Positions 7,358 to 15,851 are shown, counted from the stretch's first letter. The stretch: DNA of 20,952 nucleotides from CAINEC01 sp046052065 (GCA_046052065.1 JBJOND010000048.1:1-20952); one strand, 5' to 3'. A program made the numbers and translations. Notes: generated by a model from the sequence alone, not told the origin.

Positions 7358-9617
7358 AGCTAGAGTCATTTTGATCATTGTTATTATCAATGCGCATCAC
7401 CGATAAAATACCTGGTAGCTTTTCAATTTTCTTGATTAGTTTTTTAAGATGCTCTGTATCGTGCACAAATAACATGATTGTTCCTTCAAAAACCCCATCA
7501 TTACTTTCAATATTAAGTGAACGAATATTTACTTTCAACTCACTGGAAATTACTTTTGTGATATTATTAACTACACCTACATCATCTAACCCTGTTAATT
7601 TCACTCCCGTTAAAAAGGCAATTTGCTCTTGACCAAACCATCTTGCTTTTACAATTTTATTAGCATAGTTAGCCATTAACTGCATCGCATTTGGACAATT
7701 AGTTCTATGAATTGAAATGCTATTACCATCTTCAATAAATCCGAAAACGTCATCACCCGGGATAGGTGCGCAGCAATCCGATAATTTGTATTTAATCTGA
7801 TCGATATCCTGCCCGATTACCAACATATCCGACTTTCCTCTTATCGATTTCACAAGGTCTTCGAATGTTTGCTGATCAGTTTTAAATGTATTTGGTAGTT
7901 TACCTTGTTCTTTTAAATCGAAAAAGTCTTTTAGATTTGTTAAGTCAATCGCACCAACTGCAATTCGGTAATAGAAATCGGTAATATTGGTGACTTTAAA
8001 AAACATTAAGAGTTCATTTAATGCATAAGTGATTTTATCCAGCTTCAGCGACTTGATTTTCTTATCAAATATTTCTTTCCCTTCTTCTGCAAATTTCTTC
8101 TTATCCTCTTTGAGTGCTGTTTTTATTTTTGATTTAGCTTTTGCCGTAACAACCATATCCAACCAGTTGTCCTTCGGACGTTGTTTGCTAGCGGTAATAA
8201 TTTCTACCTGATCGCCTGAATTTAAAACGTGCGAAATAGCTGCTAATTTATGATTGACTTTAGCCCCTATGCATTTAGTTCCTATATCGGAGTGAATTTC
8301 GAAAGCAAAGTCGAGTGCGGTTGATCCTGATGGAAGGGTTTTAATTTCCCCTTTAGGCGTAAAAACAAAAATCTCTTCTGCAAAAAGATTTAATTTAAAA
8401 TCATCAATGAAATCTAGTGCATTTGCATCAGGATTTTCAAGCGTTTCACGAATTCGAGAGATCCATTCATCTAACGCACCCTCGTGGTTAGACTCTTTGT
8501 ATTTCCAATGGGCAGCATAACCTTTCTCTGCAATTTCATCCATTCGCTTGGTTCTTATCTGCACTTCCACCCACTTTCCTTCTTTACTCATAACGGTTGC
8601 GTGCAACGACTCGTAACCATTCGCTTTGGGAGTACTGATCCAATCGCGCAAACGATCAGGGTTTGGCGTGAAATAATCGGTGATTTTAGAATAAACTCTC
8701 CAACATTCTGCTTTTTCCAAATCATACGGACAATCGATAATAATTCGAATAGCAAATAAATCATACACCTCTTCGAAGGTGATGTTTTGCTTTTTCATCT
8801 TATTCCAGATTGAATTGATTGACTTAGGACGACCCTTGACTTCGAACTTAAAATGTTCATTTTTTAATTCGTCGATAAGCGGACGAGTAAAATCGTTGAT
8901 AAACTTTTCACGATCTCTTCTACTCTGCTGTAATTTCAAAGCTATCGAACGATAAACATCCGGCTCGGTATATTTCAATGCTAAATCATCCAACTCTGTT
9001 TTGATTGCATAGAGTCCTAAACGATGCGCCAAAGGAGCATACAGATAAGCCGTTTCATTTGCAATTTTCAATTGCTTATCGCGTGGCATAGAGCCGAGCG
9101 TACGCATGTTATGTAAGCGATCTGCAATCTTAATTAAGATAACACGAACATCATCACTAAGAGTAAGAAGCATCTTTCGGAAGTTCTCCGCTTGCAACGA
9201 ACTCTTATGATCAAACACACCTGAAATCTTCGTTAATCCATCAACGATATTCGAAACTTTTTTATTGAAGAGTCGCTCCAGATCATCGAGCGTATAATGC
9301 GTATCTTCTACTACATCATGCAATAAAGCACACACTACTGCAAGTGCTCCCAAGCCAATTTCCTCAGCAACAATTTGCGCAACAGCTATTGGATGATAAA
9401 TATATGGTTCGCCCGACTTACGGCGCATATCGCTATGTGCCTCTAGGGATATATCAAAGGCCTTACGAATCATCTTGCGTTCTTTTACATCAATATTCGA
9501 TTTGCAAGACTTTAAAAGCGCGCGATAGCGTTTTAATATTTCCTTTTTTTCCTGCTCTGGGTCAAGAATAATAGGAGCTAACTTAGTTGTATTTCCGTTG
9601 CTTTGGGTAGTACTCAT
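7350..9617 (-). CDS. rel: Bifunctional (p)ppGpp synthetase/hydrolase (RelA/SpoT homologue)
   Basis: A long Rsh enzyme that makes and degrades the stringent-response alarmone. From the chosen start (755 aa) the order is: an HD hydrolase domain (about 50-200) with HP at 75, HDVVED at 100-105 and IADRLHNMRTL; a synthetase domain (about 230-360) with GYESLH at 334-339; a TGS domain (about 416-478, EIFVFTPKGEIKTLPSGS); and a C-terminal ACT domain. The synthetase loop reads R-L-R-D (322-325), a basic RxKD-like form associated with bifunctional enzymes. An intact HD motif supports hydrolase activity. An ATG at 9683 is in frame but falls inside the dnaN terminator hairpin, and it would add 22 residues (MAVFKRPFFIYTNGF...) that do not resemble the family. 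The ATG at 9617 is therefore preferred. First gene of the operon ending with the OstA-like gene. Confidence 0.96.
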   Translation of the reverse strand: MSTTQSNGNTTKLAPIILDPEQEKKEILKRYRALLKSCKSNIDVKERKMIRKAFDISLEAHSDMRRKSGEPYIYHPIAVAQIVAEEIGLGALAVVCALLHDVVEDTHYTLDDLERLFNKKVSNIVDGLTKISGVFDHKSSLQAENFRKMLLTLSDDVRVILIKIADRLHNMRTLGSMPRDKQLKIANETAYLYAPLAHRLGLYAIKTELDDLALKYTEPDVYRSIALKLQQSRRDREKFINDFTRPLIDELKNEHFKFEVKGRPKSINSIWNKMKKQNITFEEVYDLFAIRIIIDCPYDLEKAECWRVYSKITDYFTPNPDRLRDWISTPKANGYESLHATVMSKEGKWVEVQIRTKRMDEIAEKGYAAHWKYKESNHEGALDEWISRIRETLENPDANALDFIDDFKLNLFAEEIFVFTPKGEIKTLPSGSTALDFAFEIHSDIGTKCIGAKVNHKLAAISHVLNSGDQVEIITASKQRPKDNWLDMVVTAKAKSKIKTALKEDKKKFAEEGKEIFDKKIKSLKLDKITYALNELLMFFKVTNITDFYYRIAVGAIDLTNLKDFFDLKEQGKLPNTFKTDQQTFEDLVKSIRGKSDMLVIGQDIDQIKYKLSDCCAPIPGDDVFGFIEDGNSISIHRTNCPNAMQLMANYANKIVKARWFGQEQIAFLTGVKLTGLDDVGVVNNITKVISSELKVNIRSLNIESNDGVFEGTIMLFVHDTEHLKKLIKKIEKLPGILSVMRIDNNNDQNDSSYE

Positions 9618-9627
9618 AGTAGTTGAA

Positions 9628-9635
9628 CAAAGGTA
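9628..9635 (-). promoter_or_regulatory. -7 element TACCTTTG ahead of the rsh operon
   Basis: A perfect TAnnTTTG lies 10 nt before the ATG at 9617 and just downstream of the dnaN terminator. No TTG is found at the expected upstream distance; the region there is T-rich. The position between a terminator and the first gene of an operon supports a promoter. Confidence 0.5.
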
Positions 9636-9655
9636 AGAAAAGCCATTCGTATAAA

Positions 9656-9683
9656 TAAAAAATGGCCGCTTGAAAACGGCCAT
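9656..9683 (-). terminator. Rho-independent terminator of dnaN
   Basis: A perfect 7-bp inverted repeat ATGGCCG / CGGCCAT (9677-9683 and 9662-9668) with an 8-nt loop is followed on the minus strand by TTTTTATTTAT. It starts 19 nt after the dnaN stop codon. It is the clearest intrinsic terminator in the window, and it also excludes the longer rsh start at 9683. Confidence 0.85.
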
Positions 9684-9701
9684 CTAATTATTATTTTACA
9701 T

Positions 9702-10823
9702 TTAGTTAATCATTACTGGCATTACCAACATTAACAAGTCAGCATTAGGGTCTGACTCATCTTTCGGAGATGATAATAATCCCGCACGATTTGGTAATGA
9801 TAATTCCATTTGAATATGTTCAGAATGAAGATTACTTAGCATATCAGAAATAAACTTAGCATTAAAAGCAATTTCAATATCTTTTCCTTCGTAGCTGCAT
9901 TGCAAACGCTCGTTCGCATCATTTCCAAAATCTACATCTTCTGCTGAAATATCTACCTGGCTACCTGCAATTTTAAACTTCACTTGATGCGTAGTTTTAT
10001 TAGAGAAGATAGACACACGCTTAATTGCACTTAAGAAAGAAAGACGATCGATTGTTAACTTATTAGGGTTGTCTAAAGGAATAACTGCTTCATAATTTGG
10101 ATAACGGCCGTCGATTAATCGACAAATCAAATTGATATTATCGAAAGAGAAAAATGCATTCGCTTCATTGAAATCTACTTTCACTTGCGTGTTGGTATTT
10201 GGCAAATTTGATTTTAATAATCCAAGTGGCTTCTTTGGAAGAATGAAAGAAACTTCTTTTCCCGAACGGATATCTGAACGACGATATCTTACTAATCGAT
10301 GAGCATCAGTAGCAACGAAAATAGAACCTTCTTTTCCAAACTGACAAAACACCCCTGTCATAACAGGACGTAATTCATCATTACCAGTAGCAAACAAAGT
10401 TGTATTGATTGCGTCTGCTAATGTATCACTTGGTATATCGATTGATTCAGGCTTGTCGATAGTTGGCAATTTAGGAAACTCATCACCATTAAAACCTGAA
10501 AGTTTATACTTACCTACATTTGAACTAACTTCAATCTGAAAGTTATCCATATTCACCTTAAAAGTAAGTGGCACCTCACTGAACGTCTTAAGCGTTTCTA
10601 ATAAAAGTTTCGCAGGAATAGCAATCTTACCACTCTCTTTAGATTCAACTTCAATACTTGTACTCATTGTCGTTTCTAAATCAGATGCTGATGCTTTAAG
10701 CTCACCAGGATTTAATTCAAAAAGGAAATTTTCTAAGATTGGCAATGGAGTGCTCGACTGCAATGCACCACTGATAGCCTGCAACTGCTTTAATAAGGTT
10801 GTAGAGGAAACAACAAATTTCAT
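9702..10823 (-). CDS. dnaN: DNA polymerase III subunit beta (sliding clamp)
   Basis: A 373-residue beta clamp that encircles DNA and tethers polymerase III. Family features are the N-terminal MKFVVSSTTLLKQLQAISGALQSSTPLPILENFLFEL, the second-domain segment RPVMTGVFCQF followed by VATDAHRLVRYR, and the C-terminal LLMLVMPVMIN that ends in the usual Met-Pro-rich tail. Length is standard. It is not next to dnaA, recF or gyrB here. It appears to be a single-gene transcription unit with a terminator at 9656-9683 and a promoter candidate at 10884-10891. The start at 10823 matches the conserved N-terminus. Confidence 0.97.
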   Translation of the reverse strand: MKFVVSSTTLLKQLQAISGALQSSTPLPILENFLFELNPGELKASASDLETTMSTSIEVESKESGKIAIPAKLLLETLKTFSEVPLTFKVNMDNFQIEVSSNVGKYKLSGFNGDEFPKLPTIDKPESIDIPSDTLADAINTTLFATGNDELRPVMTGVFCQFGKEGSIFVATDAHRLVRYRRSDIRSGKEVSFILPKKPLGLLKSNLPNTNTQVKVDFNEANAFFSFDNINLICRLIDGRYPNYEAVIPLDNPNKLTIDRLSFLSAIKRVSIFSNKTTHQVKFKIAGSQVDISAEDVDFGNDANERLQCSYEGKDIEIAFNAKFISDMLSNLHSEHIQMELSLPNRAGLLSSPKDESDPNADLLMLVMPVMIN

Positions 10824-10883
10824 ATTCTATTTTCTATTTTTTTAAAATAACAACGATCAAATCACAAAATTCAATTTGATGAG

Positions 10884-10913
10884 CAAATATAATTAAGGGG
10901 ATTTTTCAATCCC
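10884..10913 (-). promoter_or_regulatory. Promoter region of dnaN with overlapping inverted repeat
   Basis: The minus strand has TATATTTG (10884-10891), a perfect -7 element, with TTG 15 bp upstream (10907-10909), slightly short of the preferred spacing. A perfect 6-bp inverted repeat GGGATT / AATCCC with a 4-nt loop (10898-10913) covers the -33 position. It could be an operator, or the terminator hairpin of the gldF-gldG-DUF4340 unit that ends 55 nt upstream, because it is followed by CTTAATTATATTT. The predicted dnaN leader is about 55-60 nt. Confidence 0.5.
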
Positions 10914-10968
10914 ATTATTTCAAGCTTATGTTATCAACAATTAAGAGAAAATAAGATTTATACTAAAA

Positions 10969-12015
10969 TCAATATCTGTTTTCAGGTGCGATAGCGGCCT
11001 TACCTGGCATTAATACCTCCGGTGTAATCATCACACGGTCGAAGTGAAAATACTGACAAATAAACCACTCGTCGCTGCCATCCATACGAGTATAAAAACG
11101 ATCCATATCGAACTGTAAAGGCTTGCCTGTATTCTCGTCAAACTGATTGCGGGAAGAGGAAGTGACAGGCTTACGGTATAGCGTAATAGTTTTAGTATAA
11201 TTTCGATCATCGGTAACCGATACACTAGCAAAAGGTGGTGTTTTAAGAATCGAATCAGCCTCTACCTTTCCTAATCGATTATCAATTCGTTCAAAGTTAG
11301 TATTGCTAAATACATCCAGATATTTCCTCATTTTTACAACATCGTAAGGAACCTGTTTAACTGAAGGCTGGGTATATGCCAATGTGTATGTTGAATCCGC
11401 ATTTCGTGCAATAGAAAAACTACGATCCAACTTTGTTGAATTGACAATATTAATTCCCACTATCGTACGCGGATCGACATGAAATACATAACGCTCTCGC
11501 CATTCATTTTCGTTAGTAAGATAGCGCGTACTTAAAAAACCATTAAATCCTGGGATATGCATGATATAAGGAACTGTCGATTTTTCGATGTACATAAACG
11601 TGCCAAGATTATCCATAGTTGGATGTCCTACATAATACGTCTTAACCAGATTTCCTTTTTGGTAAATTTCAATCTTAACAGATTTAGAAGCCATTAGCTT
11701 CATTGTATTATTATAAAGATTTTTACCTACAGGGCTTTTTACCTCGAGTGATTTAATAGTAGTCAAAAGGTTATCAATGGACTCCTGACGCGCGTTGTAC
11801 TTATTATTCACCATCCACTTGCCAGCAGAAACACGGGTTAGCAACGACTTGTTTCCATCTCTGTCAACAAGAAATAATTTATCAATTGAAGCTGTATCAC
11901 TCACTGCAAAATCACGCAAATCGCCAACAATTGTTGATGATTTTTTAGAATATAATGCATAAATAGCTATTCCTGCCACCAACACAAAAACGCCCATCAA
12001 AAGTTTATTTTTCAT
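10969..12015 (-). CDS. DUF4340 domain-containing protein, membrane-anchored
   Basis: A 348-residue protein with one N-terminal membrane helix (LLMGVFVLVAGIAIYALY) and a large, presumably periplasmic, domain. The domain has the repeated pattern typical of DUF4340: FLVDRDGNKSLLTRVSAGKW, VKIEIYQKGNLVKTYYVGHP and a late FYTRMDGSDEWFICQYFHFD. The function is unknown. Genes of this family often sit directly after GldG-type or other ABC-2 auxiliary genes, as here, 13 nt after gldG. It may therefore be a third component of the same envelope complex (inference). The ATG at 12015 is chosen. A longer in-frame start at 12075 would overlap gldG by 47 nt and place 20 polar residues ahead of the membrane helix. 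Confidence 0.82.
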   Translation of the reverse strand: MKNKLLMGVFVLVAGIAIYALYSKKSSTIVGDLRDFAVSDTASIDKLFLVDRDGNKSLLTRVSAGKWMVNNKYNARQESIDNLLTTIKSLEVKSPVGKNLYNNTMKLMASKSVKIEIYQKGNLVKTYYVGHPTMDNLGTFMYIEKSTVPYIMHIPGFNGFLSTRYLTNENEWRERYVFHVDPRTIVGINIVNSTKLDRSFSIARNADSTYTLAYTQPSVKQVPYDVVKMRKYLDVFSNTNFERIDNRLGKVEADSILKTPPFASVSVTDDRNYTKTITLYRKPVTSSSRNQFDENTGKPLQFDMDRFYTRMDGSDEWFICQYFHFDRVMITPEVLMPGKAAIAPENRY

Positions 12016-12028
12016 AGTATTCGCCAGC

Positions 12029-13732
12029 TTACTTATTGTATTTTCTTTTACGATTATAGGTCTTAAAAACTCCAAATAAAACTATCAAAAGCACGGGAGC
12101 CCCTGCATTCATAACCTTCATGACCTGGTTATCTTTTTCTATCACATTCGGGTCAATCAAGCGCAACTTAAATACTTTATTCCTTACTTGCATTAAATTC
12201 GAATCGTCGCACAAGTAATCAATGCAATTTTGAATAAATGACTTATTTCCAAAAGTGTTTCTTGTAAATCGATCGTACCCCAAAGGCATAGGATTTCCTT
12301 TCATTGTGTCATTGGCAATAATATCTCCATCGCTAATAACAATCATTTGATTTTCGACACTCGATTCTTTAAATGCAATTTCTTTATTATCGATTATCTC
12401 CTTTGATGCTATTCTGTTTTTAAATGCAGAGGTAAACTTCCCTTCTAACAAAACAGCAACTGGTAAATCACGAGCAGGAAACATTTTAGGATCTGGCTTA
12501 AACTCCATGATACCTAAGCTAACACGTGCTGGCGCCGTTGATAGTTTACTGTAACGCGAAGAAGCCAACAACACTGTCGACTTAACATCACTCGCCCCAA
12601 GTAAATCGATAGAACTCGTAAACTGTCCTTTAATTGAATTTAAATTATTGACAATTGGATGCGTTGACATTGGAGTAAATACAGGGAAAAAGTACCATGG
12701 CTTCAGTTCTTGCTTTGGCTGATTTCCAATATAACCTGTCACAACCGGAATCATAGAACAACTTAAATCCTGTATTAAATCATAATTGATTCTTGCACCG
12801 TAACGAAACAACATATCATCAAGGTTTAGGTCGCGTGCCAATGCCATTGTATTACCAGTGCTTTTGATACTATCCATCGTAACCTGCATCGGATCAACCA
12901 GCCATACTACCTTTCCTCCATTCATTACAAACTGATCAATAATGAACTTGTCTTTATTACTGAAAGCAGAATCAGGCTTTGCAATCACAATCGCCTTAAA
13001 ATCACGAAGAATACCTAACGTACCGTCTATACGCAAACGCTTTACATCATATGATGTTTGAAGCGTTCTTAAAATATCTGCAGTTTGCAATTCACTTAGC
13101 TCTCCATGTCCATATACAAAGCCCACTAAAGGACGGAGCGGTTTTGTTACTTTACGAATAGCGTTACACAGTTCGTATTCAATATTCTGAATGGAATTAT
13201 TGAGCATGACCTCTGGAGGAGCACCTAATTGGTCTTTCAACAACTGAACACCTAATTCCTGGTTGGAATAAGTCACTAATGCACCCGGCCAGATATACTT
13301 TCTGTTAAGCCCTTCTTTTGTTCTTTCTTCGAGTGTTGAAGGCTGAATTCCTTTTTGATAAAGTTGGGCAAATAATTTATTCCTTTCTTTTTCGTCAGTA
13401 TTAGCCGATGGATCAATAAACTCATATTCGAGTTTGCCTTTTGAATAAGCCCTTAACTCATCTAGCATTTCCTGCGTTGAATTTCGCAAACGCATAAACC
13501 CAGGCGCGAAATCACCTTCGAGATACACTTTTACAAACACAACATCTTTTAAATTACCTACCAGCTGCTTACTTTCTTTTGAAAGTGTAAATCGCTTATC
13601 TGAAGTCAAATCGAACCTCAAAAACCAAAATGAAGAAATGATATTTAAGAAAACGATGATAGCTAAAAGCATCACGAGATTCATGATAGCCTGTCGGCGT
13701 ACATTTATTTTTTTAGTGCTTTCGACTACCAT
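12029..13732 (-). CDS. gldG: Gliding-motility-associated ABC transporter auxiliary/substrate-binding protein GldG
   Basis: A 567-residue protein with an N-terminal membrane helix (IMNLVMLLAIIVFLNIISSF), a large extracytoplasmic ABC_transp_aux region and a C-terminal helix (APVLLIVLFGVFKTY) followed by a basic tail. Recognisable GldG features are RFDLTSDKRFTLSKES, VKVYLEGDFAPGFMRLRNST, VGFVYGHGELSELQ and VVWLVDPMQ. It overlaps gldF by 7 nt, so translation is probably coupled. In Flavobacterium johnsoniae GldG acts with GldF and the ATPase GldA. No gldA is in this window. Homologues are also found in non-gliding Bacteroidota, so the gene does not prove gliding. Confidence 0.93.
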   Translation of the reverse strand: MVVESTKKINVRRQAIMNLVMLLAIIVFLNIISSFWFLRFDLTSDKRFTLSKESKQLVGNLKDVVFVKVYLEGDFAPGFMRLRNSTQEMLDELRAYSKGKLEYEFIDPSANTDEKERNKLFAQLYQKGIQPSTLEERTKEGLNRKYIWPGALVTYSNQELGVQLLKDQLGAPPEVMLNNSIQNIEYELCNAIRKVTKPLRPLVGFVYGHGELSELQTADILRTLQTSYDVKRLRIDGTLGILRDFKAIVIAKPDSAFSNKDKFIIDQFVMNGGKVVWLVDPMQVTMDSIKSTGNTMALARDLNLDDMLFRYGARINYDLIQDLSCSMIPVVTGYIGNQPKQELKPWYFFPVFTPMSTHPIVNNLNSIKGQFTSSIDLLGASDVKSTVLLASSRYSKLSTAPARVSLGIMEFKPDPKMFPARDLPVAVLLEGKFTSAFKNRIASKEIIDNKEIAFKESSVENQMIVISDGDIIANDTMKGNPMPLGYDRFTRNTFGNKSFIQNCIDYLCDDSNLMQVRNKVFKLRLIDPNVIEKDNQVMKVMNAGAPVLLIVLFGVFKTYNRKRKYNK

Positions 13733-14457
13733 TTTCTGCTCTCAATTACGGTACGTGTTGAAAAAAGGAAAATAAAAATCAAACTAAAAAAGTATATCAA
13801 ATCACGGGTATCAACCACCCCTCTACTCATACTTACATAATGCGCGTGAACGCCGAGATTAAAAAGAAGATTACTTAAATACGGAATTTCACTTAGTGTC
13901 GATGCCAGTTCAAATCCTGTATAACACAACAAGCATAAGAAAAAAGCAATAATAAAAGACACCACCTGATTATCTGAAATTGCTGAAGCAAATAATCCAA
14001 TTGCAACAAACCCTGCTCCCAATAATAAAAGGCCAATGTAAGAACCAATAATTGAACCTGTATCGATATTGCCTACCGGAAAACTAATTGAATAAATGGT
14101 AAAACAATAGATGATTGTAGGCAATAATGATATAAAAACAAGAATGACTCCCGAAAGATATTTCGCCATCACCACTTGCATTTCGGTTAATGGTCTTGTT
14201 AGCAACAACTCTATCGTTCCCGTTTTTTTCTCTTCCGAGAACAAGCGCATAGTCACTGCAGGAACCAATAACATATAAACCCAAGGAGTTATGGAGAAGA
14301 GTGAGTCGATGTTAGCATAACCGCTATCGATTACATTCAGCTCACCTGGAAAAATCCACATAAACAAACCAATGGTTAATAAAAACACTGCAATTACAAT
14401 GTAACCAATCAGTGAATTCAAGAAACTATTTATCTCTTTTAATAGTAGGGCAAACAT
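13726..14457 (-). CDS. gldF: Gliding-motility-associated ABC transporter permease GldF
   Basis: A 243-residue ABC-2 type permease with about six membrane helices (near residues 15-35, 57-77, 95-120, 134-160, 166-190 and 218-238). Typical features are the N-terminal LLKEINSFLNSLIGYIVIAVFLL and the cytoplasmic loop TMRLFSEEKKTGTIELLLTRPLTE seen in this permease family. Length is that of GldF. First gene of gldF-gldG-DUF4340. It is divergently transcribed from the glycosyltransferase gene at 14592, and the 134-nt interval holds promoter sequences. The partner ATPase is not encoded nearby. Confidence 0.93.
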   Translation of the reverse strand: MFALLLKEINSFLNSLIGYIVIAVFLLTIGLFMWIFPGELNVIDSGYANIDSLFSITPWVYMLLVPAVTMRLFSEEKKTGTIELLLTRPLTEMQVVMAKYLSGVILVFISLLPTIIYCFTIYSISFPVGNIDTGSIIGSYIGLLLLGAGFVAIGLFASAISDNQVVSFIIAFFLCLLCYTGFELASTLSEIPYLSNLLFNLGVHAHYVSMSRGVVDTRDLIYFFSLIFIFLFSTRTVIESRKW

Positions 14458-14464
14458 AGGATGG

Positions 14465-14492
14465 CAAAGTTAATCGAATGCATTTAACTCAA
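14465..14492 (-). promoter_or_regulatory. Promoter of gldF-gldG-DUF4340
   Basis: TAACTTTG (14465-14472) with TTG (14490-14492), spaced 17 bp, is a full match to the Bacteroidota consensus. It ends only 7 nt before the gldF ATG, so the transcript would have a leader of only a few nucleotides. Confidence 0.65.
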
Positions 14493-14591
14493 TTAAAAAA
14501 AATCTTGTTTTTTGATATTTTTTTAACCTTCGAGATTTTCTTTCCACAATCAAAAAAAATGAATAGGTTCGTAACTTCAATTTATAGTTAG

Positions 14592-15785
14592 ATGCCGAGA
14601 GTATTACAGATAATAAACAGATTAAATTTAGGTGGTCCAACCTTTATCGCTGGATATTTAACTGCTTATCTAGGTGAAGAATACGAAACAATGTTATTGG
14701 CTGGGCTGAAGGATGATAGCGAAGAGAGCTCTGAGTTTATCGTGAGGAATATGGGCATCACTCCTCGTTATATCAACAATATGCGAAGGGAAATAAACTG
14801 GAAAGACGATAGAATTGCTTATAAAGAGATAGACGCTATCATTAAAGAATTTCAACCTGATGTTGTACACACACATGCAGCTAAGGCGGGTACATTAGGA
14901 CGATTAGCGGCCATCAACAATAACGTTCCTGTAATTTTACACACCTTTCATGGCCATGTCTTCGAAGGTTATTTTGGAAAATTAAAAACTGCTATTTTTT
15001 TAAATATTGAACGCTATTTAGCCTGGAAATCAAGCGGTATTATTGCTATAAGTAAAATTCAAAAGGAGGAATTATACCATAAATTCAAAGTAGCTTCTAA
15101 TAAAAAATCATTTGTTATTCCACTGGGCATTGATCTCGAAAAGTTCCAGACTAATCAAGCAGAGAAAAGAAATACTTTTAGAGCCCAATATCATTTGACT
15201 GACGATACAATTGCAGTAGGAATTATTGGCAGACTTGTTCCGATAAAAAACCATCAATTATTTGTAGATTGCTGGAAAGAAATACTTAGCAAAACCACAA
15301 AAAAAGTCCATGCTTTTATCATTGGCGATGGTGAGGACAGAGAAGTGATTTTTGAATACTGCAAAAAGTTAAATTTAGACTACAATTTAGGTTCTAACTA
15401 TAACGTGGAAAACACAATAACATTTACCTCATGGATCATTGATATTGATACCCCTGTTGCAGGATTAGACATTATCGCACTTACTTCAAATAATGAAGGA
15501 ACACCAGTTAGTCTTATTGAAGCACAAGCAGCTGGAAAGGCTATAGTTAGTACCAATGTTGGCGGAATTAGAGATATCGTTATCGAGGGTAAAACGGCGT
15601 TATTATCCCCTAAAGAAGATAGAGAGCAATTTTCAAAAAACCTACTTGAATTGATTGAAAACGAAAGCATAAGGAATAATATGGCCAGCTCAAGTCCATC
15701 TTTTGCAGAGGCGTCATTTGGATATATGAAAATGGTAGAAAATCATAGGCAACTTTACAGCAGATTACTCAGCGAAAAGAGATAA
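14592..15785 (+). CDS. GT4-family glycosyltransferase
   Basis: A 397-residue GT-B fold glycosyltransferase that probably adds a sugar from an NDP-sugar to a lipid-linked polysaccharide intermediate. The N-terminal domain shows QIINRLNLGGPTFIAGYL and the block VVHTHAAKAGTLGRLAA. The C-terminal domain shows VGIIGRLVPIKNHQLFVD, FIIGDGEDRE and the EGTPVSLIEAQAAGKAIV block with the E-x7-E pair E302/E310. Sugar specificity cannot be read from the sequence. No membrane helix is obvious. First gene of the plus-strand polysaccharide locus. No perfect TAnnTTTG lies ahead of it; TAGGTTCG at 14564-14571 is the closest candidate with one mismatch. The next gene follows after 66 nt and has its own -7 element. 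Confidence 0.92.
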   Translation: MPRVLQIINRLNLGGPTFIAGYLTAYLGEEYETMLLAGLKDDSEESSEFIVRNMGITPRYINNMRREINWKDDRIAYKEIDAIIKEFQPDVVHTHAAKAGTLGRLAAINNNVPVILHTFHGHVFEGYFGKLKTAIFLNIERYLAWKSSGIIAISKIQKEELYHKFKVASNKKSFVIPLGIDLEKFQTNQAEKRNTFRAQYHLTDDTIAVGIIGRLVPIKNHQLFVDCWKEILSKTTKKVHAFIIGDGEDREVIFEYCKKLNLDYNLGSNYNVENTITFTSWIIDIDTPVAGLDIIALTSNNEGTPVSLIEAQAAGKAIVSTNVGGIRDIVIEGKTALLSPKEDREQFSKNLLELIENESIRNNMASSSPSFAEASFGYMKMVENHRQLYSRLLSEKR

Positions 15786-15818
15786 GGATATTAGCGCTCA
15801 CAAAGAACATTTTTTCAT

Positions 15819-15826
15819 TACATTTG
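15819..15826 (+). promoter_or_regulatory. -7 element TACATTTG ahead of the polysaccharide export gene
   Basis: A perfect TAnnTTTG lies 25 nt before the ATG at 15852. No TTG is found 17-23 bp upstream, so the -33 element is missing or degenerate. It could drive the export-kinase-rfbC-transferase unit separately from the glycosyltransferase. Confidence 0.45.
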
Positions 15827-15851
15827 CTTCACTAAATTCAATAGCTATTTT

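Noticed and set aside
9618..9683. A 22-residue N-terminal extension of the Rsh protein starting at 9683
   Set aside because: The start codon falls within the dnaN terminator hairpin, the extension does not look like the family N-terminus, and a -7 element lies between the two candidate starts.
10931..10939. TTATCAACA as a DnaA box and possible replication origin near dnaN
   Set aside because: A single site with one mismatch, with no cluster of boxes, no dnaA and no A/T-rich unwinding region; not evidence for an origin.
15398..15670. A 90-codon open frame opposite the GT4 glycosyltransferase
   Set aside because: Antisense to the conserved E-x7-E region; a shadow with no family features.
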